Shown: positions 1-7,488, counted from the stretch's first letter. The stretch is 34,871 bases of DNA from Burkholderiales bacterium (GCA_017302495.1 JAFLDG010000009.1:1-34871); one strand, 5' to 3'. Translations and numbers: made by a program. The notes: generated from the letters alone by a model not told the origin.

Positions 1-324
1 GCCGACGCGGCGCACGCGCGGGCGATGCTGGCGGCGCTGTCGGGTCGCACGCACCGCGTGCTCACCGCGGTGGCGGTGCACGACGGGCGGCGCCCGCACG
101 CCGCCTTGAGCGTCTCGCACGTGCGCTTCGCGCCGCTGCCGGCAGCGGCGATCGACGCCTACGTGGCCGGCGGCGAGCCCTTCGGCAAGGCCGGCGCGTA
201 CGCGATCCAGGGCGCGATCGCGGCCTGGATCGTGCACATCGACGGCAGCCACTCCGGCATCGTCGGCCTGCCGCTGCACGAAACCGCGCGCCTGCTGCGC
301 CGGGCCGGGTTCGCGGTCGCCTAG
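1..324 (+). CDS. maf: Maf/YhdE-family nucleotide pyrophosphatase, C-terminal part
   Basis: This is the 3' end of a gene that begins before the window; the reading frame is open from base 1. The visible residues include A-D-A...M-L-x-x-L-S-G-R-x-H-R-V, then [11 protein letters not shown] and a final segment [10 protein letters not shown]. These are hallmark motifs of the Maf family (house-cleaning nucleoside triphosphate pyrophosphatases, historically septum formation inhibitors). The gene ends 13 bases before rng, and the maf-rng order is common in proteobacterial chromosomes. I therefore read this as host chromosome and not element DNA. The catalytic N-terminal part is not visible. Confidence 0.9.
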   Translation, partial: ADAAHARAMLAALSGRTHRVLTAVAVHDGRRPHAALSVSHVRFAPLPAAAIDAYVAGGEPFGKAGAYAIQGAIAAWIVHIDGSHSGIVGLPLHETARLLRRAGFAVA

Positions 325-337
325 ACTTGCCGGCGAT

Positions 338-1798
338 ATGGCCAGCCAGGACATCCTGATCAACTGGGCGCCGCAGGAGACGCGGGTCGCGGTCGTCGAG
401 AACGGCGCGGTGCAGGAGCTGCACATCGAGCGCGCGCTCGAGCGCGGGCTGGTCGGCAACGTCTACCTCGGCAAGGTGGCGCGCGTGCTGCCCGGCATGC
501 AGAGCGCGTTCGTCGACATCGGCCTGGACCGCGCCGCCTTCCTGCACGTGGCCGACCTGAACCCGGCCGGCAACGGCCCGCGCGGCGAAACCCCGCCGCC
601 GATCGAACGCCAGATCTTCGAGGGCCAGACGCTGACCGTGCAGGTGATCAAGGACCCGATCGGCACCAAGGGCGCGCGGCTGTCGGCGCAGGTGTCGATC
701 GCCGGGCGCATGCTCGTCTTCCTGCCGCACGACAAGCACATCGGCATCAGCCAGAAGATCGGCCCGGCCGAGGCGCGCGAGCAGCTGCGCGCGCGCATGC
801 AGGCGCTGGTCGGCGAGCAGCCCGGCGGCTTCATCCTGCGCACGAACGCGGAAGAGGCGACCGACGCCGAGCTGGCCGACGACATCGCCTACCTGCGCAA
901 GACCTGGGGCCTGATCCGCGAGCGCGCGCAACAGCAGCCGCCGGGCACGCTGCTGCACCAGGACCTGAGCCTGGCCGAGCGCGTGCTGCGCGACCTGGCG
1001 AACGACGCGACGCACGCGATCCGCATCGACTCCGGCCTGCAGTACGACAAGCTCAAGGCCTTCGGCGAGACCTACATGCCGCGCAGCGCGGCCAAGCTGG
1101 AGCTGTACCGCGGCGAGCGGCCGATCTTCGACCTGTTCGGCATCGAGGACGAGATCGTGCGCGCGCTCGCGCGCAAGGTGGAGCTGAAGAGCGGCGGCAC
1201 GCTGGTGATCGACCAGACCGAGGCGATGACGACAATCGACGTCAACACCGGCGGCTTCGTCGGCGCGCGCAACTTCGAGGACACGGTGTTCAAGACCAAC
1301 CTCGAGGCGGCCGGCGCGATCGCGCGCCAGCTGCGGCTGCGCAACCTGGGCGGCATGGTGATCGTCGACTTCATCGACATGGCGCGCGAGGAGCACCAGC
1401 AGGCGGTGCTGGCCGAGTTCCGCAAGCAGCTGGCGCGCGACCGCACGCGCACGACGGTCAGCGGCTTCTCGGCGCTGGGGCTGGTGGAGCTGACGCGCAA
1501 GCGCACGCGCGAGAGCCTGGCGCACATGCTGTGCGAGCCGTGCCCGACCTGCCAGGGCCGCGGCCAGGTGAAGACCGCGCGCAGCGTGTGCTACGACATC
1601 CTGCGCGAGATCCTGCGCGAGGCGCGGCAGTTCGACCCGAAGGAGTTCCGCATCGTCGCCACCGCGGCGGTGGTCGAAATGTTCCTCGACGAGGAGAGCG
1701 TGCACCTGGCGGGCTTGAGCGAATTCATCGGCAAGCCGATTTCGCTCGCCACCGAGCCTTCGATGAATCCGGAGCAGTACGACATCGTTTTACTGTGA
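338..1798 (+). CDS. rng: Ribonuclease G (486 aa)
   Basis: Endoribonuclease of the RNase E/G family, which matures 16S rRNA 5' ends and degrades mRNA in the cytoplasm. An S1-like RNA-binding region lies at about residues 38-125. The catalytic metal-binding aspartates fit D301 (in T-I-D-V-N-T-G-G-F) and D344 (in V-I-V-D-F-I-D-M). The Zn-link is C-P-T-C at about 402-405. Length is normal for RNase G, which lacks the long RNase E tail. The ATG at 338 starts the usual N-terminus. The last codons (from about 1717) switch to AT-ending codons such as ATT, CCT, AAT, GTT and TTA, unlike the rest of the gene, although the protein still ends in the usual E-Q-Y-D-I-V-L-L. This suggests that an inserting element rebuilt the 3' end. 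Confidence 0.96.
   Translation: MASQDILINWAPQETRVAVVENGAVQELHIERALERGLVGNVYLGKVARVLPGMQSAFVDIGLDRAAFLHVADLNPAGNGPRGETPPPIERQIFEGQTLTVQVIKDPIGTKGARLSAQVSIAGRMLVFLPHDKHIGISQKIGPAEAREQLRARMQALVGEQPGGFILRTNAEEATDAELADDIAYLRKTWGLIRERAQQQPPGTLLHQDLSLAERVLRDLANDATHAIRIDSGLQYDKLKAFGETYMPRSAAKLELYRGERPIFDLFGIEDEIVRALARKVELKSGGTLVIDQTEAMTTIDVNTGGFVGARNFEDTVFKTNLEAAGAIARQLRLRNLGGMVIVDFIDMAREEHQQAVLAEFRKQLARDRTRTTVSGFSALGLVELTRKRTRESLAHMLCEPCPTCQGRGQVKTARSVCYDILREILREARQFDPKEFRIVATAAVVEMFLDEESVHLAGLSEFIGKPISLATEPSMNPEQYDIVLL
1717..1798. other. Putative element attachment junction (attL side) inside the 3' end of rng
   Basis: The integrase gene lies directly downstream, reading away from rng. The final codons of rng depart from the G/C-ending usage of the preceding roughly 460 codons. 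I infer that the element carries a replacement rng 3' end and that the crossover lies in or near this stretch. The exact core cannot be fixed because the other end of the element, which should carry a direct repeat of part of this sequence, is outside the window. Confidence 0.45.
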
Positions 1799-1809
1799 CG
1801 ATTCACGGG

Positions 1810-1937
1810 GTGCCACTCCGTTTCAATCGCCACCCGTAAACGCCTGTCGTACAAGGGATTTTCGGTTGGAAAGCTGTCTTCTGGTGTCGTGACGTGCCAC
1901 CCAATGTCATCAAATTTGGGTGACTTGTTGGGTGACC
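1810..1937. repeat. Short direct and inverted repeats between rng and the integrase
   Basis: GTGCCAC occurs at 1810-1816 and 1894-1900. CACCCAA at 1898-1904 is inverted relative to TTGGGTGAC at 1916-1924 and again at 1928-1936. The two TTGGGTGAC copies start 12 bases apart. Clustered small repeats between an attachment site and its integrase are typical of arm-type integrase or excisionase binding sites, or of an operator for int. The function is inferred. The rest of 1799-1983 holds no gene. Confidence 0.45.
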
Positions 1938-1983
1938 AGCCGGGCGACTCGCCCGCTGTCCCCGGGACACCGGGAGATCCGAA

Positions 1984-3222
1984 ATGGCTAGCAAAGGTGG
2001 GCTGCTTTCTGACCTGCAGCTCAAGCAATGGATTAAGGCGGGCAAGCCGCTGTCGATGACCGATGGCGGTGGGCTCATCTTCACGCTGTCGGCCGCGGGC
2101 AATGCGGCGTGGGTGCTGCGATACCGATACGGCAACCAGCGACCCGAGATGACCTTGGGTCCATACCCGGCCATCAGTCTGTCCGAAGCCCGGACGATGG
2201 CGCTGGTCAAGCGGGCGGAGATCGCACAAGGCAAGAATCCGATCGCTGAGCGGCTCAAGGCGAAAGCCGCGCTCGCCAAGGATTGGACGGTCCGTCAGCT
2301 GATCAAGGACTACCGCGAGAAGGTACTCGTCACGCTGGCTAAGAGCACGCGGGTCTGCTACTCGCGACATCTCAAGCGGGTCGAGAACAGGCTAGGCTCG
2401 CTCGGTGTTCGCGAGGTCGAGTCCAGCGACATCGTGGCTCTGATCGACGACTGCAAGCTCACTTGGGGCGAGTCGAGTCTCCTGCATGTCACGGCCAAGT
2501 GCCTGTTCACGCACGCATGCGGCAAGCGGCTCCTCAACGCGAACCCGTGTGTCGGGATCATGATCAGCGCTCTCCTCGGACCTCGACCACCGGTCCGCAA
2601 ACGGCTGATGCTGACTCGCGAGGAGCTGCACCTTCTGCTGAACGCGCCGATGCGGCGGCCGAACGCGCTGGCGATCCGCATCCTGCTGAGCACGGGTGTT
2701 CGCGGGGCCGAGCTCTTCACGGCCAAGTGGAAGGACGTGCATCTCGCAGAAGGACGCTGGCACATCCCCGAGAGCAAGACCGGGCCTGCGATGGACGTCC
2801 CGCTCGCTCCGAGGCTCGTCGACTGGTTCAAGGAGCTCCACGCCTACGTCTCGCTGTCGGACTACGTCTTGCCGGCAAGGGCGCGTAGCCGCGCCGAGAG
2901 GAACGGGGGCGACACCCATCTGAGCAAGGACACCGTGCGCGAGGCGATCGACTATTGGATCGCGCAGTACCGGCCGAAGGTCCGCCGCTTCACGCCGCAC
3001 GACCTGCGCAGCACGATGAAGTCGCACATGCGCGCCCTCGGCGTGCCGCGGGATATCTCAGAGATGTGCCTGAACCACAAGCTCACGGGTGTGGAAGGCA
3101 TCTACGACCAGCACACCTACTACCCGGAGCGCCGACAGGCGTTGTCGACCTGGCTTCAGTTTCTGATGGACTGCGAGGCTGGAGATGGAAGTGCGATCAA
3201 GGAGCTAGAGCTCGTCGCGTAG
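1984..3222 (+). CDS. int: P4-type tyrosine recombinase/integrase (412 aa)
   Basis: Site-specific recombinase expected to integrate and excise the element. The N-terminus (about 8-95) is a DUF4102-like arm-DNA-binding domain with L-x-D-G-G-G-L and a W-V-L-R-Y-R-Y strand followed by T-L-G-P-Y-P. A core-binding domain follows (about 100-190), then the catalytic domain. Catalytic residues fit R240 (S-T-G-V-R-G-A-E-L), K265, H339/R342 (H-D-L-R-S-T), H365 and nucleophile Y374 (G-I-Y-D-Q-H). All are present, so it looks functional. The ATG at 1984 has GGGAG a short way upstream. Its place just past rng indicates that rng is the target. Codon use is less GC-biased than in rng, in line with acquired DNA. 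Confidence 0.93.
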   Translation: MASKGGLLSDLQLKQWIKAGKPLSMTDGGGLIFTLSAAGNAAWVLRYRYGNQRPEMTLGPYPAISLSEARTMALVKRAEIAQGKNPIAERLKAKAALAKDWTVRQLIKDYREKVLVTLAKSTRVCYSRHLKRVENRLGSLGVREVESSDIVALIDDCKLTWGESSLLHVTAKCLFTHACGKRLLNANPCVGIMISALLGPRPPVRKRLMLTREELHLLLNAPMRRPNALAIRILLSTGVRGAELFTAKWKDVHLAEGRWHIPESKTGPAMDVPLAPRLVDWFKELHAYVSLSDYVLPARARSRAERNGGDTHLSKDTVREAIDYWIAQYRPKVRRFTPHDLRSTMKSHMRALGVPRDISEMCLNHKLTGVEGIYDQHTYYPERRQALSTWLQFLMDCEAGDGSAIKELELVA

Positions 3223-3510
3223 GCAATTTCCAGATTGGGAGGCGATCTGCCCGACCGGCTCGTCGATTTCCTCGTGCGGACTCCGCAAGATCCGTCTGCG
3301 CCGATGACCGCAAAGTGGGCGACATCGTGCGTTCATGGACAGGCGGCGAAAGCCGGCGCTGCACACTTTACGCTGGCCATGCGGAGTCAATCACGCTCCA
3401 GGTTCGCATTCCCTCATCAGAATCAACGCGCGGCCCGCAAATCAGCACCCGCCCTCGACGAGCTGATGCCGGAGAAGGGTGCGGAACCGACGTCACGGCT
3501 CAGCCAACGA
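3223..3510. other. Non-coding or decayed stretch after the integrase
   Basis: No reading frame here has recognisable protein character. The open frames on both strands look like chance GC-rich frames, and no terminator hairpin with a T-tract was found after the integrase stop. Because it adjoins a frameshifted pseudogene, it may be the eroded upstream part of the same or another lost gene. Confidence 0.4.
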
Positions 3511-3748
3511 CATCACCATCATGTGTACGTCGTCGAACTGCGGAACAGGTGTGGAACGAGCCTCGCTTCCGCAATGCCAACCCGGACTACCAGCTGGGCA
3601 AGCCTTCGTCTACGTAGGCATGACAGGGCTCGACCTGCGCTTCGACAAGCGCTGTACGAAGTCTACAACCCGATGCCCTACGAGGCTGCCCGAGGTGGAA
3701 CTGGCCATCGGGCTGCGCGAGGCAGGCCATGGTGTTTGGCAGGCCTGA
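3511..3748 (+). pseudogene. Remnant of a GIY-YIG-like domain protein, multiple frameshifts
   Basis: Pieces of one protein can be read by hopping between frames. H-H-V-Y-V-V-E-L-R-N (about 3514-3546) is in one frame and V-W-N-E-P-R-F-R-N-A-N-P-D-Y-Q-L-G-K-P (about 3549-3606) in a second. F-V-Y-V-G-M-T-G-L-D-L-R-F-D-K (about 3608-3652) is in a third. L-Y-E-V-Y-N-P-M-P-Y-E-A-A (about 3655-3690) returns to the first, and E-V-E-L-A-I-G-L-R-E-A-G-H-G-V-W-Q-A plus stop is in the third again. V-Y-V and Y-V-G-M-T-G resemble the two strands of the GIY-YIG fold. Residues expected between R-F-D-K and L-Y-E-V-Y seem deleted. At least four frame changes make sequencing error an unlikely sole cause. Confidence 0.6.
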
Positions 3749-3780
3749 TGGCTGCTAGACGAGTGCGCGCACCCCGGCGC

Positions 3781-4215
3781 CTACCGCAGCGACGCCAGTC
3801 GCGGTGAAGCTTCCTTCTTGCCCATGGTCCTGAGCGCCGCAATGGCCGGGAGGTGCTTGGCCCGAGGATGCGCCTTGCCGTCCTCCCAGTTGTAGAGCGA
3901 CTGGCCGGAAGCTCCCACCAGCAATCCGACGTCCGAAGCCGACAGGCCCAGCCTGCGTCGTTGCGATGCCAAGCCCTTCGCGGTGAATCGAAGCTTCTGC
4001 GAAGGCTGCGCCTGCACTTCGACGGGTACCGCTTGCGCATGGGCCTCGCTCAGACGGCGCAGCTCGAGTTCCATCGCCTGAGCGCGCCGCTTCAGCGCGG
4101 CGATCTCGGCGCGGTAGATGCCGACGGACTTCTTGAGGCTGGCCGTCTCGGCGCGCACTTCCTTGCGTGCCAGGCGAGAGACCTCGGTCTTCAACTGGGA
4201 TGCGATGTTGCTCAT
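3781..4215 (-). CDS. Coiled-coil protein with C-terminal XRE-like helix-turn-helix (144 aa)
   Basis: Probable DNA-binding regulator. Residues 1-62 are Lys/Arg/Glu/Ala-rich with heptad-like spacing and are predicted to form a coiled coil. A Pro/Gln linker follows, and 79-134 reads as a helix-turn-helix of XRE type (G-L-A-S-Q-R-R-R-L-G-L-S-A-S-D-V-G-L-L-V-G, then S-L-Y-N-W-E-D-G-K). I chose M-S-N-I-A-S at 4215 because the longer frame upstream has non-protein-like composition; no strong ribosome-binding site helps to decide. The HTH at the C-terminus is the reverse of the usual XRE layout. It is divergent from the HU-like gene, so it may control the shared 130-base region. Target genes are unknown. 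Confidence 0.75.
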   Translation of the reverse strand: MSNIASQLKTEVSRLARKEVRAETASLKKSVGIYRAEIAALKRRAQAMELELRRLSEAHAQAVPVEVQAQPSQKLRFTAKGLASQRRRLGLSASDVGLLVGASGQSLYNWEDGKAHPRAKHLPAIAALRTMGKKEASPRLASLR

Positions 4216-4292
4216 ACCCGTCATTGTGCGGCGGGGCGCGCCTGACGCGTTCTGCAGAGGGATCCACCGCATCGCGCACGAGCGACCGCGCC

Positions 4293-4298
4293 TAGAAT
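4293..4298 (+). promoter_or_regulatory. Possible -10 element for the HU-like gene
   Basis: TAGAAT matches five of six bases of the sigma-70 -10 consensus and lies 47 bases before the HU-like start, in the divergent region. No good -35 hexamer is seen at the usual distance, so the promoter may be weak or activator-dependent. Confidence 0.35.
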
Positions 4299-4345
4299 GC
4301 GCGGCCCTCGCTCAGTGCACCATCAACCTTCTACATTCAGACTCA

Positions 4346-4750
4346 ATGGCAACCGCAAAGAAACCGATGACCAAGACTCTGGCCAAGAAGGCCTCTCCCG
4401 CAAAGAAGGCGGCCGCAACGCCGAGCAAGGCCGTCAAACCTATCAGCACGGCATTCAACAGGAGCAGCCTGATCACTCACCTGGCTGAACTGGCTGCGGT
4501 CGAGCTCAAGGCGGTGCGGGCCGTCATGGCCTCGCTGGAAGCGACGATCCTGGCCTCCGTGCACAAGAAGGGCTTGGGCTCGTTCACGCTGCCCGGCCTG
4601 CTGAAGGTCAACGTCGTCAACGTGCCGGCGAAGAAAAGGCGCACGGGCATCGATCCGTTCACCAAGCAGGAGCGCGTCTTCGCGGCCAAGCCGGCGACCG
4701 TGAAGATCAAGACCCGCGCGCTGAAGAAGCTGAAGGACGCGGCGCTCTGA
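4346..4750 (+). CDS. HU/IHF-like DNA-binding protein with Lys/Ala-rich N-terminal tail (134 aa)
   Basis: Nucleoid-associated protein candidate. Residues 1-35 are a basic, Ala/Lys/Pro-rich tail resembling histone H1-like tails. From about 40 on there is an HU-type fold: S-S-L-I-T-H-L-A-E-L-A, then helix V-K/R-A-V-M-A-S-L, then G-S-F-T-L-P-G-L-L-K-V and a basic arm (K-K-R-R-T-G-I-D-P-F-T-K) ending in V-K-I-K-T-R-A-L-K-K-L-K-D. I chose the start M-A-T-A-K-K at 4346; the longer frame overlaps the divergent gene and lacks protein character. Tailed HU proteins are known in Burkholderiales and other bacteria. On a mobile element it may compact the element or modulate host gene expression, which is inference. 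Confidence 0.85.
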   Translation: MATAKKPMTKTLAKKASPAKKAAATPSKAVKPISTAFNRSSLITHLAELAAVELKAVRAVMASLEATILASVHKKGLGSFTLPGLLKVNVVNVPAKKRRTGIDPFTKQERVFAAKPATVKIKTRALKKLKDAAL

Positions 4751-4836
4751 GCGACGAGACCGACAGTGAAGCTCGGACCGGCGGTGGCATGCAGATGCTG
4801 CCCCCGGCCTTTGTCATTGGAGCCAGCCTCGATGCA

Positions 4837-4877
4837 GCGCCAGCCGTGAGCGCAAGGCTCAGGCCAACGGCTGGCGC
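4837..4877. terminator. Strong hairpin between convergent genes
   Basis: An 11-base perfect inverted repeat, GCGCCAGCCGT at 4837-4847 and ACGGCTGGCGC at 4867-4877, encloses a loop holding a small GAGC/GCTC stem. It lies between the HU-like gene and the convergent TerB-like gene and overlaps the latter's last codons. There is no T-tract on either side, so it is either a factor-assisted terminator or a structural or binding site. Confidence 0.5.
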
Positions 4878-5806
4878 ACCATCTCCAGGACCTTGCCGGC
4901 GTCGAGCGTGCGCGCCTGTTGCTGGATCTGAGGCAGGGCCTGCTGCTGCATCTGCCTGGCGCTGACCAGCAGGTCCTGATAAGTCTGCTGCAGCAGCGCC
5001 GTGCTCATCTGCCGACCCCCGCCGTAGTAGCGCACGGCCAACTGCCCCAGCGCATAGGTGGTGGCAAAGCTCATCGCCATGCCCGTACCCAGGCTGCCCA
5101 CGCCGCGGCCCAGCCCACCCAGCACCGAACCCAGCAGGCCGCCGACCAGCTTGCGGCCGAACTGTTCCAGGTACTGCCCCGTCAGGCCCACGCCCGCCGT
5201 GGCGATGAACTCCTTGACCATGGCGGCATCGATGTGGCTGATGCCGTGGGCCTGCGCGATGCCATGCACCAACTTCACCTGCAGCGGGATGATGGCCATG
5301 CTGGCCCAGCTTTGGGGCAGCAGTTCCAGCGCGCCACACAGCACCGCGCGGTTGAAGATGCTCTTGTCCAGCGCAGTGCGGTCGACAGTTGCGCCAACGG
5401 CTGCGCCGGCACTCGCGGCTGCAGGCGCATCGGTCTCGCGCGCCAGGCCGTCGGCCTGGACCTCGAAGCGGGTGTCCAGCGTGCCACCGAGTTTGCCCTT
5501 CAGGCTGGCCAGAAACTGGCGCTCGGCCTCAGTCTGCGCGCCATCGGCATCGCAGACGCACACCGCCAGCTCGTAGGCCAGCTGCCGGTGTTCCCGCGCC
5601 TTCAGGGCGGGCACAGCCTCGCTCAGGCCCAGGCGCTTGAGCAGCACGTCCTGCATCAGCGCCGGAATGTTCAGCCCGGCGGCCTGGGCGCCCAGCGTGG
5701 CGGCGATGCGTTTGACTTCCTCGCGTTCGGCCTCGGACTTGTCGCCGTCGGCAAACGCGGCCAGCAGCGCTACGGCGAGCAGGGCGCGTTGTTCTTCAAC
5801 GGTCAT
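4859..5806 (-). CDS. TerB-like/DUF697-like membrane-associated protein (315 aa)
   Basis: Residues 1-105 resemble a TerB/DUF533-type helical domain, with A-F-A-D-G-D-K-S-E-A-E-R-E-E-V and a second repeat A-D-G-A-Q-T-E-A-E-R. The Asp/Glu clusters suggest metal binding. Residues about 150-270 resemble DUF697 of YcjF-like proteins (L-L-P-Q-S-W-A, K-L-V-H-G-I-A-Q-A-H-G, A-T-A-G-V-G-L-T) with a Gly-rich amphipathic stretch that may insert in membrane. The tail is Gln-rich. The start at 5806 is favoured over an ATG ten codons upstream because AAGGAGGG lies 6 bases before it. TerB-domain proteins are linked to tellurite and stress responses; the role here is unknown. Confidence 0.75.
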   Translation of the reverse strand: MTVEEQRALLAVALLAAFADGDKSEAEREEVKRIAATLGAQAAGLNIPALMQDVLLKRLGLSEAVPALKAREHRQLAYELAVCVCDADGAQTEAERQFLASLKGKLGGTLDTRFEVQADGLARETDAPAAASAGAAVGATVDRTALDKSIFNRAVLCGALELLPQSWASMAIIPLQVKLVHGIAQAHGISHIDAAMVKEFIATAGVGLTGQYLEQFGRKLVGGLLGSVLGGLGRGVGSLGTGMAMSFATTYALGQLAVRYYGGGRQMSTALLQQTYQDLLVSARQMQQQALPQIQQQARTLDAGKVLEMVRQPLA

Positions 5807-5902
5807 GAATTCCCTCCTTGAGGACATTTGGAGCAATCCGGGGATTGTCAGTCCACGCCGGAACCATTCAGTTGCTCTGCCGCGGGACCGACCGGCACGG
5901 TC

Positions 5903-5911
5903 TGCTACGCT
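5903..5911 (+). promoter_or_regulatory. Possible extended -10 element before the HicA-like gene
   Basis: TGC-TACGCT fits an extended -10 pattern (TGnTANNNT) 29 bases before the ATG. No convincing -35 hexamer is seen, which extended -10 promoters can tolerate. Confidence 0.3.
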
Positions 5912-5940
5912 GCACCGACAGTTGCCTGCGGGGCATCATC

Positions 5941-6216
5941 ATGAGCAGCCACCATGCAAAGCTGATCCGGCTGATCTTCCACGATCCGCCCAGCCACAAC
6001 ATTCACTGGCGCGACGTCGAATCGCTGTTGCGCCACGTGGGCGCCGAGATCGAGGCGCTGTCCGGCGCGCGGGTCAAGGTGACGAAGCAGCGTGTGGAGG
6101 CCATCCTGCACCGCCCCCATCATCACAACAACGAACTCGACAAGCAGGGACTGAGCCAACTGCGCGAGTTTCTTGCGCGATCTGGGGTGACGCCGTCGTC
6201 GTACGAAGCGTCCTGA
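5941..6216 (+). CDS. Solitary HicA-like toxin/mRNA interferase family protein (91 aa)
   Basis: The sequence fits the HicA family (double-stranded-RNA-binding-like fold; mRNA interferase): I-F-H-D-P-P-S-H-N-I-H-W-R-D-V-E-S-L-L, then G-A-E-I-E-A-L-S-G-A-R-V-K-V, then I-L-H-R-P-H-H-H and a C-terminal R-E-F-L-A-R-S-G-V. The family's catalytic His would lie in the H-R-P-H segment. No HicB antitoxin gene adjoins it: the next gene downstream is a decayed transporter on the other strand, and the gene upstream is TerB-like. Many HicA-like proteins annotated as 'toxin' occur alone and may not be toxins, so the function is uncertain. Confidence 0.75.
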   Translation: MSSHHAKLIRLIFHDPPSHNIHWRDVESLLRHVGAEIEALSGARVKVTKQRVEAILHRPHHHNNELDKQGLSQLREFLARSGVTPSSYEAS

Positions 6217-6259
6217 CCGCTGCGCGCAGCATAGCCAGGTTGGGCCGACGAGCCAGGCG

Positions 6260-7488
6260 TTACGCGCGCCGCCACAACGCGGCGTACGCAGCCGCGCTCG
6301 CCGAGGTCAGCAGCAGCATCAGCACCGCGAGGCCACGGGCATCGGCGTGCGGCACCCACCCGACCGTCCAGCCGGCGAGCGCGCCCAACAACTGCTGCAT
6401 GACGCCGGCCACGCCGGCCGCGGCGCCGGCGAGCACCGGCACCAGGCCGACGGTGCCGGCCAGCGCGGACGGCATCAGCAACCCGTGCCCGATCCCCAGC
6501 AGCATCAGCGGCAATGCGATGCCGAGTGGATGATTCCAGCCGGCCAGTGCCAGCACGAGCATCGGGCCGACCCCGCCCAGCGAGAACGCCTGCCCGATGC
6601 CGATCATCATGCGGTCGCCAACTCGGTGCGCGAGGCGCGTGGTCACGCAGTTGCCGGCGATGCAGGCGCCGGGGACGCACATCACATACAAGCCGATGCG
6701 GCCTGGGGTCACGCCTTGCCGCGCAAAGACCAGCGGCGCACCGGAGAGGAAAGCATAGAAGGTCGCGGTCGCAGCACCGACCAGTAGCACGTGCGCGCTG
6801 AAGCCGGGTTCGCGCGCCAGTCGGGCGTAAGCCTAACCCATTGCGCTCAGCCAGCGCGGCCCGTCGGCTGAGGCATGCGACGCGTCCCGGGGCAGAACCC
6901 GCCACGCAGCCGCCGCGAGCCACAGCCCGATCGCGAGCGTCAACCAGGACGGTGCACGCCAGCCGAGCGCTTCGTGCAACTGCCCACCGATCAGCGTGCC
7001 GGCAGGCGGACACAGACCCATCGTCATGCCGATACCCGCCATCATGCGCGTGCGTGCCGCCCCCTCAAAAGGTCCTGCACCAGCGCATGGCCGACCACCA
7101 TGCCGGCCGCGGTGCCGGCACCTTGCAGCGTGCGCGCAACGATCAGTGTCGCGATGTGCTCGGCCAGGGCGGCCAGAAAGGTGCCGACGAGCGTGATCGC
7201 CAGGCCGGCGAGCAGCAAGCGGCGCCGGCCGAGGCGATCCGACAGCGGGCCGTACACCAGTTGCAGCAACCCGTAGGCAGCGACGTAGCCGCGGAAGGTG
7301 AGCTGCACCATCGCCTGGGTGATGCCGAAGACGCCGCCCCATTCGGCCATCGACGGGATGCAAAGCGTCATCGCGAGCAACCCGAATGCCAGCTGGCCCA
7401 GGGTCTGCGCAATCAGCGCAGGGCTTGGCGGATCGCGAGGTGGCGATGAACTCATGGGCGACAACGACGTCCTCGGCGGCATGGACAC
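6260..7488 (-). pseudogene. Bcr/CflA-type MFS drug-efflux transporter, disrupted
   Basis: The N-terminal half (from about 7488 or the ATG at 7455) reads through several membrane segments with the MFS signature Y-G-P-L-S-D-R-L-G-R-R and R-T-L-Q-G-A-G. It loses frame at the AAAA run at 7067-7070: one extra base turns V-Q-D-L-F-E-G-A-A-R-T-R-M-M into V-Q-D-L-L-R-G-R. The middle continues in the next frame (G-L-C-P-P-A-G-T-L-I-G-G-Q-L, W-L-T-L-A-I-G-L-W) to an in-frame TAG at 6833-6835. After the TAG the C-terminal half resumes in the same frame (G-A-A-T-A-T-F-Y-A-F-L-S-G-A-P) to 6260. Two independent lesions argue for a true pseudogene. The intact family exports drugs such as bicyclomycin or chloramphenicol. 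Confidence 0.8.

Noticed and set aside
62..1705. 547-codon open frame on the minus strand opposite rng
   Set aside because: It is the mirror of rng in GC-rich DNA, with Arg/Ala/His/Gln-rich text and no protein motifs.
2955..3617. 220-codon plus-strand frame across the integrase end
   Set aside because: Mostly an out-of-frame reading of the integrase; only the last residues belong to the GIY-YIG-like remnant.
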